A stretch of DNA of 64,000 nucleotides from Brienomyrus brachyistius (Eukaryota > Chordata > Actinopteri > Osteoglossiformes > Mormyridae), in assembly GCF_023856365.1 (NCBI RefSeq), contig NC_064537.1:11781072-11845071 (forward strand), given 5' to 3'. Numbering within the stretch: the stretch's first letter is position 1; every line of letters begins with the position of its first letter. Positions 1 through 11,283 of this stretch are shown piece after piece. Position numbers and translations under genes: made by a program. The notes beneath the pieces were generated by a model. That model ran no database searches. It saw only the letters and a list, made by a program, of their open reading frames with translations, and had not been told where the DNA came from.

Positions 1-404
1 AATCATACTCAACCCAGAACCCAGTTTAGGAATCACAGGACTGACGGGGGGTACTCTCGACAGGAAATCAGTCCACTGTGGGGCGTACACTCACACACAG
101 ACACCCACACACACTAGGGGTAATTCAGAGACACTTCATCTATCCATACAGGTGAGATACCTAGGTAGGGGGAGAAAGCACGAGGAGGACATACACACAG
201 TCATGTAGAGAATGTGCAAATTCTCCACATAGAGATTGGTGCAGGATTCAAACACGTAACCCTGGAGGCAGAAGGCCACAGTGTGTCCCACTGTTAAAAT
301 ACATGTGAGGTCCATACGTTCTCATTGACGTCAGGTGAATTAAGGATGAGAGGCAAGTGAAGGACAGACACGCGCCCCCTGGTGGTCCCCCGTTGCCAGC
401 TCAC

Positions 405-775
405 CTTGCGTAGCTTGTACTCCTCCTCCACCTGCCCGCTGTGGTTCAGGTGCCGCAGCCAGGTGGCGACGTCGAGCCGGCGGTACAGACGCTCCTCGGG
501 GTGCGTCTCTGAGGAGGGCAGTGTGGGCCGCCGGATGGAGAACTGCATACAGGACTTCTCATCCGACACCTGGGCGGCGGGGAAGCGGGTCAGTGCCGGC
601 ACGCCATTATCAGCACTGCAGCCGCCTCCGGGAAGAGCAGATCGTTAATAAAGGACTGCCTAGCAAAGTGCTGATTGAAAGTATAATTTCCTGAGACGGA
701 TTCCCTGACATATTAAATCCTGGGTGTGGGAGGGATATCAGAGAGACTGCAGACAGGCAGGAAACAGAATTAGGG

Positions 776-826
<51 letters not shown>

Positions 827-3800
827 CACTGTGGCAGCAATATAATCTAATTCTCTCTCCACTGAATTTATTTGTTTTCAGGCTTTAATATTGCAGCTCT
901 GCCCCCTGCCCCCCAAACCACAAACAAACGCCCAGCTTAATAAATATTCATAATGCCATGCTTTCGAAGCTGGCGCCCAGAACGTGGCCCCGTGGGTGAA
1001 AACACCAGCAAGCGTGAATGTCGACGGCACTCAGTTCCCAGGTGGCACAGCACGGACCAAAGCAGACCGGTAAATAACGAGCTAATGTCGTGACTCTGAG
1101 CAGCCCACCCAACTCGGAAGACGATTACAATTCATCTGCTTTTAATGATAACATCATCTGGAGCCAATCAAGCAGCACAGGGTGATAATAAGAAACTCGA
1201 AGTCCAGACAGGTAGAGGGTTCTGGTAGCAGGGTTGACAGCCATGCACCTTGCGTGGTGGGGTGGGTGTGGCCACGGAAAGGGGGCGGGGTCACCACCAG
1301 TTTTAACATGATTTTGTAGTGAATGGGTTGGGGCTTGGGTGTAAGAAGACAGAACCGTGAGCGTAAGAACCTGGCCACCTCACCTGCTCCTTGGCCTGAG
1401 TCTCACGGCAGCATTTCCACTGCTGGAAGACCTCAGCCAGCTTGTCCAGACCCGCGTGGTGAAAATGCAGGATCTTGTATTGGCTCTCCCGGCTGGCGAT
1501 GACCAGCTGGCCGCTGGTGCAGGCTTCGTCGCTGCAACGACACCGCGCGGGAGGGGTAAAGGTCGAAGGTCATCGGTCAGGGACCGCCGGGAGCCGTTCT
1601 GCTTCCCAGGACAGCATTAATCCCCCATCATTAGATCATACTGCCACGTACCCAATTGTGCACCCTGCCGATGTCACAGAGTGACATCTCTGCTACCCAT
1701 TTGTACTGGAGGTTTACGCAAATTAACTCTACGTGACGTGAATGTCTGTCTATCAATCTGTACAATCAGAACATTCAGATATATCAAATGTTTAAAAAGA
1801 ATTATTTCACTTGAATAATGGAATGAATCAGATTAACGTTCGGAAAAAAAAAAAAAACATCTTTCATTTGACATTTTTAACATTCTACTATATAGGTCAA
1901 GTCGAGGTTGGGCTGCGACTGGAACAGAGCAGGGGGGAGTCGAGGCCCCCATGATAATCAGCTCTGAACATTCATGATGGGGTAAGAGACTGGGAGTTGT
2001 ATTGGGGGCTGGGGCACGAGTCATTCCACCTTAAAGGTTTAAGTTACGCAGAACCTTAAGCACATGTGCGGATGGAGCTTTTCGTTTAAGCTAAACGTTA
2101 GCAGTGTACGGTAAAACCTTTAACGTGCAGTTTTTAATCACTTTCTACTGCAGAACACTGAAAGCCAAAATTGAAAGATGAGTTTGCGTGGAATCCAAAG
2201 GGGGTTATTTATTTTTTTTACGATCAAAAATGCGACCAGAGCCCCAGGGCGAGGGATCAACGAAAACCCGGAGCCGTTTCAAAGCGAGAGATTAGTTATA
2301 TGTAAACACACCGCGCAAAAGAAAACGAACCACCCGTTTCCTCCCGTTAATTCTCCAGGCTCATGCTAGAGTCGCTGCAACTGAGAGAGTCAGGGGGACT
2401 CAGTATGGCGGCGTGTTGATGGTGCTTCTGACGAGGCTCCCAGTGTGTCGCAGTGCCATACAGTGACCCCATGTCAACAACCAGCCGAGACTTAGAGCAC
2501 GTTTATTTTTACGTTAATGGTCTGCATTTTAACGGTTAGGTGATTTCAGCACAGAACCACAGAAGGCCAGAAAACAGATCTGCACCCCCCCCACCCCAAA
2601 AAAAGATCACTTTGACTTCTGCATGCGTCTGTAAGACTACCTGCTAACAAAGGCATGTCTGGCAGACTGGGTCGCAGAGTAATTATTTTCAGTCGTGCAC
2701 TAGTGAGGACACCCTATTTGAAAATTAAATGGACTAAATGAAGATAGACAAGGAAAAAATGAATAATTTGGTCACAGAGTCCAAGTCGGGTGTGTTTCTG
2801 ACAATGGAACAATTACAGGCGATTCAACTGCAATCAAAACTAGCCTACATGTAATTAACGGTTAAAGGCAGGCACTGAGGACTGCCAAAGAGAGATTTGC
2901 ATATATTATGAACCCATCACAAATGCATGGAATTCCAAAATGATATGCTATATATAGGCGGACCATGAATTAAAGTGTTTTCATTCAGAAGCTGAATGTG
3001 GCTAAGCAAAACATGTAAGCAGTGAAGAGAAACTGCAGTGTATTTAAAGGGCACGGCGTTTGGGTCCAACCTGAAGAAGAGCCGCAGTGACCTCATGTGA
3101 CCCAGGTCAACTCGGAACACCCCACACAGCTGCTCCAGAGCAAGCACCTTCTGCTGCTCCTCCCACCGAACTCCCTGTGATTGGCTGTTCTCAGAGGGGG
3201 CGTGGCTGTCAAGACTGGAGGCGGAGCTAGCTGAATGGGTCATGGATTCATCACACATCTCCCTGGAATAAAAGGTGGGGGTTTTGGGGGGGAGGGTAAA
3301 AACATAATTTCTTGTCAATCTGGTACATTACAGCTCCGAAATCTCTTCAGTAGCCTTTTAGAGAGTTTTGATATTAATAAATCTGTTTCACAGGGATACC
3401 AACTGCTGACAGACAGGTATGATCCTTCATTATACTTTCGGTTCACAATCAGCAAAGGTAGATAAAGCGCTACGTGCCTTCTTCACTCACCGATATCTAC
3501 CTACTATCTACAGAGAGGTGAGTTATGGAAGAGTTAAGAGATGGGCGGGACTACAAAACGATGCACTGGAATTCCACTAAGAAGCGTCCAAATGGGTCAA
3601 AGTGTGACATGCTATGTTATGAAGGCTCTGGGCAAAAACAGAATCTCCGGAAGTTAATAAAACGACATCTGACAAGAAAAGTGCTTCCAAGGTCATTTGC
3701 TGTATATGCAGCGTATTACATAGTATACATATTGGCTCTGCTACATTGCAGAGAACCTCGGCATGATGGCTGAGAGGGCAGCACTGTTGGGTTGGAATGT

Positions 3801-6800
3801 GGCCCCTGTCAGCAGAGCGCGCACGTTGCCCCGGCGCCGCATGGGGAGTTTGCATGTTCACCTTGTCTTATGTGGGTTACCTCCCGCAGTCCAAATTCAT
3901 GGATTTAGCCTAACTGGAATCTGGAAATTTCCCAAAATGTGTATATGTTCCCGTTAATGGACTGGAACCCCATCCAGGGTGTCCCTCTGCTGCTTGGGCT
4001 AGGCTCCAGGTAACTCTTAACACGATTAGTTAGGAGATGGGTTCTGGAGGGGGGAGGGACTGACTGAATACAGACAGTAAGACATGCATTGTTCATTGAC
4101 CTCAGTCAATGCTGACCTGCATTATGATATTTATTTAGATTTACTTTTAGAAATATGGGTCTTCCCTATGAAGTCCCAGCATCTAGCTTTGGGTATTTCC
4201 ATCCAAGCAGAGCCTTCACCTCTGACACATCCTGATTAAGATGCCACCAACATATCAGGTGTGATTCGGACTGATAAGCAGATGGAGCATTTTTATGGGC
4301 CTTTACGGTAACCCCTCACGCCTATCGGCTGGCAGATCTCCAGCTGCCTGCTTCTTCCTACTCCTGTGATGGAAGTCTGGCAGACTCTAATCAAATTGTC
4401 TGACGTTTAATTCCTCCTGACATCCGATTCAGCTCGGCTCGTCTCTCGCTGTCTCCCGGCATTGCCGTGATGCTACGGGCGGGAAACCCGAGTAGGGCCG
4501 TCTCCAGTGCTTCTCAGCCTCCAGAACAGATGTAGGAAGCGGGAGTCTGGCCTCTACTTGCTGTACAGCCTTGGTGGGTTTCCAGACAAATATCAATCTC
4601 CAGTTACACCTTCTGGCTTCAAAGGACACTGCGCTACCAAATACTAAGCAGCACTTTAGGTATTTCCAGCTCCCACTGGCACAAAAGGAACAGGCCTCCA
4701 GTGCAAAACCGAGCAGAAAAATGAGTCGCCAAGTCACCGCGAGTCATCCTCCATTTCTGCGGTTTCTGCCACTGCGGCTGAGATACATGGAAGCATCCGG
4801 TGAAAGGGCAGAAGTGGAAGGTAGAGAAGAAGCCGGGCAGGTGAAGCAAACGTGGTCACATGAAACGTCACACACACTCGGGTATCTGGGCCCCTTGGGG
4901 CCAGTGGTTTTGCGCTGACGCTGCAGTCAGAGAGAGAACCTGCAGTGGCCGCCCACGGACCGGATTTGAAGCCCCAGCAACAACGGGACATGGCGCGGCA
5001 ACATAACATGGGGCTGCGTCAGCTTAATTTCATTGGGGGGGGGGTGTTGTGGCGCAAGGCTCTCTGTACTGCCAGTAGGCAGGTTCCCATCTCCCATCAC
5101 CACCTGCAGCTCAGTCACTTAATTGCCTGGCAAACAACACATTGCTCTGTGAGGGATCACCCCCCGCCCCCCCCCCCCCCCCGCCCCCGCCACGCCTCGC
5201 TTTCCATAGTTCCCCTCTTGCCACACTTCACCACCAACGTGACCCACCGCTTTCCCCATGCCGTCACCTTTGCACGACCTTCAGCACGAGCGCCTCTTGT
5301 GTGAACCCGCACGGCGCACTGTGGCTTTCCGCTAGGAGGCATGGAATCGCATTAACAAGAAAGCTAAAGTCCGTGACATTATAAACATCTGAGCGACACC
5401 GAAAAGCATCTACAGTCTGATAACCCACCAGGAAATACACCCCCAGACATTCCTGCCTTAATGGTTCAGAACAGGCTCCCCATAATCTTAATATGCAATT
5501 ATGAAGATGATTTGCCCGAGTTTATCAAAAAATAAATGTCACAAGGCAAAAAGCCCTAATATCAGCAAGCCTGAGAGGGCCAGAAGGTTCTGGTTTAAAC
5601 AAGCAAAGACATCGCGTTTCTCAGCTGGAGCTTCCTGTGCTGCTTGTTAAAACTCCCGAGGGTCACCTGAGTCAGGCACTCGAGACACAAGCGGCTCCAA
5701 AGACTGACAGATAGGCCTCATTTGTGTGGGGGCCTGGCAGGGGAATCCAGGCAGCCTCGGTCGTCTACAAAAAAAAGCTAAAAAAAGCCTCACTGTTTTA
5801 TTAAAAAACACGTAGAAATATGTAGTTTATGGCAAAATAAGGCAGTGGTTATATCCACTGGGCTACCGTGCCCCCCACTGATCTACTGGCAGAAGTTAAT
5901 TGGGACTTTTTTATGGTTATCAGAAGACAGCTAGCATTAGCAGCTAACCAGTAACTGCTAACAAATTAGCGTTACTTTGGGCAGTTGTCTGTTCCATGAC
6001 TCTCCCGCATCTCCTAAGTAGAACGAGGCAGACAGCTTGGAGTGACAGGGAGATTCTGCGCGTGTGTGTGTGTGTGTGAGAGAGACAGAGACAAAGATTC
6101 ACGTCACGTGCTTCTGGCATGAAAAAGAGCTATTTTATTTTTCCTAATCCTTGAACTGAGCTCTGATTTGGTGCAAAATTCAGTTTGAGGGGAAAAAAAC
6201 TGAAAAGAAAAAAAAAAACAAAAACAAGACTGATAAAAACACCAGGTGGAGTGGTGGAGAGAGAAAGAGGGAGGGGGCGAGAGAGAGAGAGAGAGAGAGA
6301 GATACCCTCATAGACTGAGATAGAGAGACAGAGGCGGAGAGTGTCTCTTGTGGCCAAAATGCTCATTCCATCCCACCCCCTCCGCTCCCCCCCAGGCCGC
6401 CTGCTCCTCAAAAGCAGGAGCTCGGCTGCTCTTGAAGCCCAGGAGTGACACAGTTTTTAATGGACTCTGAGAAAGCACAAATCACCCCGACTTGTTTCCC
6501 GGCAACTAGTGGGGATCCTGTGGGCGAGCTCAGCCAAAAAGGCACCTCTGCGAGACGCGATTCGCTGACGGTCATCAGAAACAGGCGAGTCAATAAGCAC
6601 AATGAGACAGGCAGGGGAGGATATCGATTGTGCCTTCGTGTCCTGCAGACACCAGAAACGCCCGTGACCTCCCCCAAGCTGCCACACACGCTTGAACGAA
6701 GCACGGCTTTGTCCATCCCGTGCTAATTTCCAGATGAACCATTTCCAAAAATAAGAAAAGCAAAACCCTTCTTTCCAGCACCATTTGTTTTTTTTTTTTT

Positions 6801-9800
6801 TACACGGGCTTGTTCTTTCTCCATCCCTTCCACCATATTGTTTCTGAACCACTCCCACTCATTGTTATCTTCTTCTCTTTGTCTCCCTCCTGTGGCCATG
6901 TGTAATCACTGCACATGCACAGGAAAAAAAACTGCTCATCAATGAGCACACAGCTGCGGATTCAAGTCACCTACAGCTCGTCATTCCTTATCGACAGCGA
7001 AATTCCGCTTACTATAACTTCGTCCAGCGGTTCAACGATGACAATACAGGGCTGAATCAAACTGACTTCAAAAGGCCAAACTCAAATTCGCTAACCCAGT
7101 CCTTCGAGAGCAGTGGTTTTACCCCCTCCCAGCTCCTGATGTGGACTATCTGGCAGGAAGCTGGGAGGGAGCAAAAACATGGACCATCTGTGGATCCCCA
7201 AGGACCGGATTGAGAAACGCTGCTCTAGACACAAACACTAGCGTTTGTACCTGACTTGAATAATTAAAGTCTTCTGAATGCACCGTTGTGAAACACGTCA
7301 AACTCCAGACAAAAGGTCTTATTAACGTTTTTCATGCATCAATATATGCAGAGTGTGAACAGTCCCATTTGCGGCCATTCAGCTTCCTTATCTGAACAGC
7401 CACGTACTAGAGAACACCTCCTCAAAGCTGTAAATATTAGTTCCTGTGATTAAACTGTACGCTACTGGGAAGAGTGATGCAAGATTTCACCCTGAGACGC
7501 ACTTCCCTGCATACATGGAGGTGGGGCTCAAATTACATTTCAGTTCTGCATCACCAACAAAATCGGGAACTGATACCTCAAGATTTAAAATATACAGGAG
7601 CCACTAACTGTCTGTTCCCCTAAACAGTTGTTGCATTTTAACTCCTTAAGTGATGCCAGGACAATCACCTGGGTAAAAACATGGGGGGGGGGGGGGGTGT
7701 GGAAAAGCCAAATGAATTAACCAAATTAATTCCTGGCAGAGTTGCTGGGGACACCAGATATGGGTCTAATGAAGCATTTACCATCGACAGGTACGTAGTT
7801 GAAACAATGTAACATGTCAGCATCTTACATAGTTGGAACAATGTAACATGTCAGCATCTTACATAGTTGGAACAATGTAACATGTCAGCATCTTACATAG
7901 TTGAAACAATGTAACATGTCAGCATCTTACATAGTTGGAACAATGCAACTGAATAATTCCAACTATGCTATGTTGCTATCAGGAGGTTTTGGGAAACGTA
8001 GCCCAGGGCAAGCAAAATGCAGCAAAAAGAGCTGTTTAACTCGCCATCGAGATGCCGGCAGCCATGTTTGGCTGGACGCCATGACTGGAATTCCGAAGAC
8101 ACACATGAAACCTTTTTCATCTTCTGTCGATTTACAGAGTCTTGAGTTCCTGGCTGTCTATTTCTGAAGCAATCTCACGGCTTGGGTCACCCTCTCCGCA
8201 AAAAAAACACCAAAACGCCAGAACGAAAACCCACTGTGCACTGTTTCTATTTCACCTCAGGCAGAAGAGCAAAGCTGAATGATCGGATGCCTTAACAGGA
8301 TTAATCATAACACGATTGCTCAGAAGCCTTTGTGAAGGATTTTATGTGACACTCCCATCTCGGAGATTAAGGTTTTACCTTTGCTCGGCCCAAACTGCAG
8401 TCAGCTGTTTTTCCAACAAGAGCGAGAATAAACACATTAAAAGGACATAAAGCCTTTCACATCACAATAATTATCTCTGGTCTAAATTACCTATTAGCTC
8501 CGTTTCCAATGAAGCAACATCAGCTCATTAACAGCAATTAGAAGCATGACAATTACTTTATGGCTTCATTAGCATTTGGGAATGCAGCTTTGTTTGACAG
8601 ACCATCGTAAAGGACGACCCATCTCAAGCATCCCTGTACTTCCTGAGTACAGGCGCTCTGTGCGGCGTTTACTCTGTAACGTGACACTTTCCGTTAATGT
8701 CTTTCGCTCAGAGCGGAGAAACTGCGCTTGACTGAAGCCGTTTCAGTACAGACCGTCGCTGTAAATTATTACACACGATGATTTAATACTCAAACCAGTA
8801 TTAAAAGAATATGGAGCAGTGACAAAAATCCGTTGTTTTTAATTCATAAAAAAAAACAGCCAAACAAATTCCAGAAAGTGCTACGTATTTTCCACCAAAT
8901 GCCGCGAAACAGAACCCGATCCATGTCTGTCTAGACGGTACCCTGTACTAATCAAGCTATGGGCACAGAAACACATAATTCAAGTTTCTCAGGGCAAAAG
9001 CTTCTGCGAAATAAATAAGTAAACACAGAGCTACTGGATGGAATCACAAAAGCATGCTGGCCATGTCTAATGCTCCCCCTGGTGGCCATCTGCAAAAGCA
9101 ACATCTGCCTGTATCAGCCTCAAGTCATGCCATCCACATATTGGTATACAGTAGCATAAAATAACATCCCCCCCAGAGTACGATGCAACATACAAAATGG
9201 CAAGTTACAAGGGGAGGGTTTTCACGGTATAAAAGTGTAAAAAGGCTCCAATTAGCGGTGATATCCGCTTCACATCCGGAGTCACGCTCCTTCCTACCGG
9301 TTCTCGTTGTCCAGGAATACAGAGCTGCTGCTCTCGCCGAGGGCCTCGCTGATGGGTGACAGGCAGAAGGGCGAGGAGAAGGTGTCCGAGTCGGATCCCA
9401 GGGTGCTGTCGCGGCTGACCTCGTCCGCGGACAGATCGCAGGAGCCCTCGTCACCCTCCTCCAGCAGCTGCGGCGGCTCGGCACCCTGCCCCTCCAGAGT
9501 CTGCCCGTCCTCTGCACCGTCCTCATCCTCATCCTCCCCGGAAGTGGGTGGGGGCCGGGAGCGCGCGCGGCGAGGCCGGCGTCGGGGGTTCCGTCGCACG
9601 GGCGAGCTCTCGGGGGTGATGTAGCGTAGCGCTTCCTCGTCCTGCCGCTGGATGCGGGAGTTGGGCACCCAGGTGAGGATCAGGGTGGTGCCCAGCTCTT
9701 CATCCTTCTCCATGTGCACACAAAGGTAACCTGGGGGAATGGGGAGGGTGAAATGAATCAGAGCAAGGCTACTAATGTCAGACTGGGGAGGGGGATGCTG

Positions 9801-11251
9801 GGTAGGCATGGGGCAAACAACTGCTAACGCTAATTCATTAGCGACCACAGGTTAGCTGCTAATGCTAACTGTCCTTCAGTAACCTTAAGGTCGCTGCGGA
9901 AAGTCAGTGTTCTTCTTGCAGTGGCCATTAACTTCCGGCAGTAGATCTGTAGCCAGCGCAGTGGCCCCAGTGGATGCCTCACACCAGAGTTAGGGGCCTG
10001 AATGTTGTCTCCTCTCTGCACATGTGGAGTTCACATGTTCCCCAGTGTCACACAGGACGTCCACTACGGTCCAAAAACTGATATTGAGTATAAGTGTGGG
10101 CCCTGTGATGGACTGGCATCCCATCCAGCATATTTCTCTGCCTTGGACCCGATGCTGCCTGGGACGACCTCCAGCACCCCTCCCCCTAGTCTGGATGGTT
10201 GGGAAGGGAATAGGTCTTTTTTTTTTGTTTTAAAGAGGCATTTTTCTCAGCTATTTTGACAGCAGCCTTCAGCTGTAGTTTCTGATTCAGGAGTTCCCTT
10301 TTAGTCTGATCAGAATCATTCGATATTCTTCGTTTAACTCTGAATGCTACGTTACCGAGCAGGATATTATGATTCAGCTACTACCTTAAAAGGTGAGCAG
10401 TGTAAAAAGGAACGTTTTACCTGTGTTTTACCTGTGTTTTACCTGTGCCACGTCATGGAGATACTAGTTAAGTGAAAATTAAAACCCATTCATCCATTTT
10501 CTATACCCGTTTGTCGTATGCGAGGCTGTGGGGGTCCAGAGCCCGAATGCTATGAGCACAAGGCAGGGAACAACCCATCGCAGGACTCACACACGCCATT
10601 CACACACACGCCATTCACACACATGCCAGTCACACACATGCCATTCACACACACGCCATTCACACCTACAGGCAATTTGGTAACTCCAATTAGCCTCAGC
10701 CTGTTTTTGGACTTTTGGGGGGCATACCGGAGTACCCGGAGGAAACCCCACAATGACACAGGGAGAACGTGCAAACTCCACACATGGGGAGTGTGACTCG
10801 AGACTCGAAGCCTGGACTCCAGAGGTGTGAGGCCATAGGTGTGAATTGTGGTGTAAAAACAAGCCAATACAATCCCCTGGATCCCCACGGCTGGAAACCT
10901 CAATGCTTCCAATCCTCATCCCAAAGTTACGCCCCTTGTGTGAAGCAGTCGTGCTGCACAAAAACCAGAGACCACCACCCTTCTATGGGATGCGGTATTT
11001 GACAACCACCTAAATGTTTCTGAGGTCAGAACAGCGTGTTTAACCCATGTGGGCCAAAAGCCCCCCCCACACCTACCTGGATGGTGCTCGGCCAGGCCCG
11101 GCAGCGGCTCGCTGGGGTGCACGCACACGTTGTTCTTGGAGAAGATGATCTCCCCATCGAGCAGGCCCCTGGAGCCTCCTGAGCCGGAGCCGAAGGTCAG
11201 GAGGTCGGAGGCCTTTGAGGAGGCGCGTCGCAGCAGTCGGCCCAGAGACAT
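405..11251 (-). CDS. tbc1d16: TBC1D16, N-terminal half (partial; five coding exons)
   Basis: TBC1 domain family member 16 is a GTPase-activating protein reported for Rab4A that controls receptor recycling from endosomes. Five coding exons can be joined without a frame break: 11251-11077 (start codon), 9730-9298, 3262-3071, 1531-1384 and 569-405, giving 1113 nt or 371 residues. All junctions use AG/GT sites with matching phases. The protein starts MSLGRLLRRASSKASDLLT, then has EHHPGYLCVHMEKDE, WVPNSRIQRQDEEALRYITP, SRDSTLGSDSDTFSSPFCLS and LEQLCGVFRVDLGHMRSLRL, and ends QVEEEYKLRK. All of these match my memory of human TBC1D16 in order. The last exon stops just before the TBC catalytic domain (IFFGG...), whose exons must lie left of base 1, so catalytic residues cannot be inspected. 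The second exon carries an acidic, low-complexity stretch (EDEDEDGAEDG). Identity is secure; only the 5' UTR is uncertain. Confidence 0.95.
786..823. repeat. (CA)n microsatellite in TBC1D16 intron 4
   Basis: A CT run followed by about 17 uninterrupted CA dinucleotides, between the fourth and fifth coding exons. Probably length-polymorphic. Confidence 0.9.
7108..7225. repeat. Hairpin repeat with CCCTCCCAGCTCC / GGGAGGGAGCAAAAAC
   Basis: Bases 7124-7135 (CCCTCCCAGCTC) are followed about 35 bp later by the inverse GCTGGGAGGGAGCAAAAAC. The right edge reads TTGAGAAACGCTG. A larger copy with the same arms lies at 36648-36822, so this is a dispersed, inverted-repeat nonautonomous element. Confidence 0.55.
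7793..7950 (+). repeat. 34-bp tandem repeat, about 4.5 copies
   Basis: The unit contains CATAGTTGGAACAATG followed by TAACATGTCAGCATC and repeats every 34 bp with one or two substitutions per copy. The array runs into GCTATGTTGCTATCAGGAGG and then TTTTGGGAAACGTAGCCC near 8003. That last motif resembles the terminal inverted repeat of the small element at 49335-49469, so the array looks like an amplified interior of the same type of element. Confidence 0.8.
10002..10165 (-). repeat. Family A dispersed repeat, degraded minus-strand copy
   Basis: Reads CATGTGGAGTTCACATGTTC at the left and CCCTGTGATGGACTGGCATC at the right. These are the reverse-oriented landmarks of the dispersed repeat described at 10486-10833 and 27855-28215. 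It lies in TBC1D16 intron 1 (9731-11076), next to the plus-strand copy. Confidence 0.6.
10486..10833 (+). repeat. Family A dispersed repeat, nearly full copy
   Basis: Landmarks in order: CATCCATTTTCTATACCCG, GGGGGTCCAGAGCCC, AAGGCAGGGAACAACCCATC, a CACACATGCCATT tandem stretch (10585-10665), CAATTTGGTAACTCCAATTA, TGTTTTTGGACTTTTGGGG, CCGGAGTACCCGGAGGAAAC, GGGAGAACGTGCAAACTCC and CCAGAGGTGTGAGG. The same order recurs at 27855-28215. This is one of the commonest dispersed repeats of fish genomes; I do not assign it to a named family. It lies in TBC1D16 intron 1. Confidence 0.8.
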
Positions 11252-11283
11252 CTCCCCCAGCGCCCGGACACTGTGCCCATTCT
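11252..11283 (-). other. tbc1d16: TBC1D16 5' UTR part of the first coding exon
   Basis: The exon holding the start codon seems to begin at 11283, after a CCCCCCAG acceptor on the minus strand. It leaves about 32 nt of leader before the ATG at 11251. The leader contains another ATG at 11280 in a different frame (see findings). The upstream noncoding exon is probably in the CpG-rich DNA near 14.6 kb. Confidence 0.55.

Larger units (their letters stand above)
2900..9290. other. TBC1D16 intron 2 (exons at 9298 and 3262), mostly unique DNA
   Basis: The 6 kb intron between the second and third coding exons holds a degraded family A repeat (3838-4010), GA- and C-rich simple repeats (about 5160-5190 and 6260-6302), a G run (7682-7697), a hairpin-type repeat (7108-7225) and a 34-bp tandem repeat (7793-7950). 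The rest looks unique. Three stretches (about 4195-4425, 5440-5700 and 8270-8600) have the AT-rich, TAATTA/GATAAG-containing look of conserved noncoding elements, but conservation cannot be tested here. I see no further exon. Confidence 0.4.

Noticed and set aside
10518..10961. Frames of 92-124 codons on both strands
   Set aside because: They fall in the family A dispersed repeat with its CACACATGCCATT tandem part.
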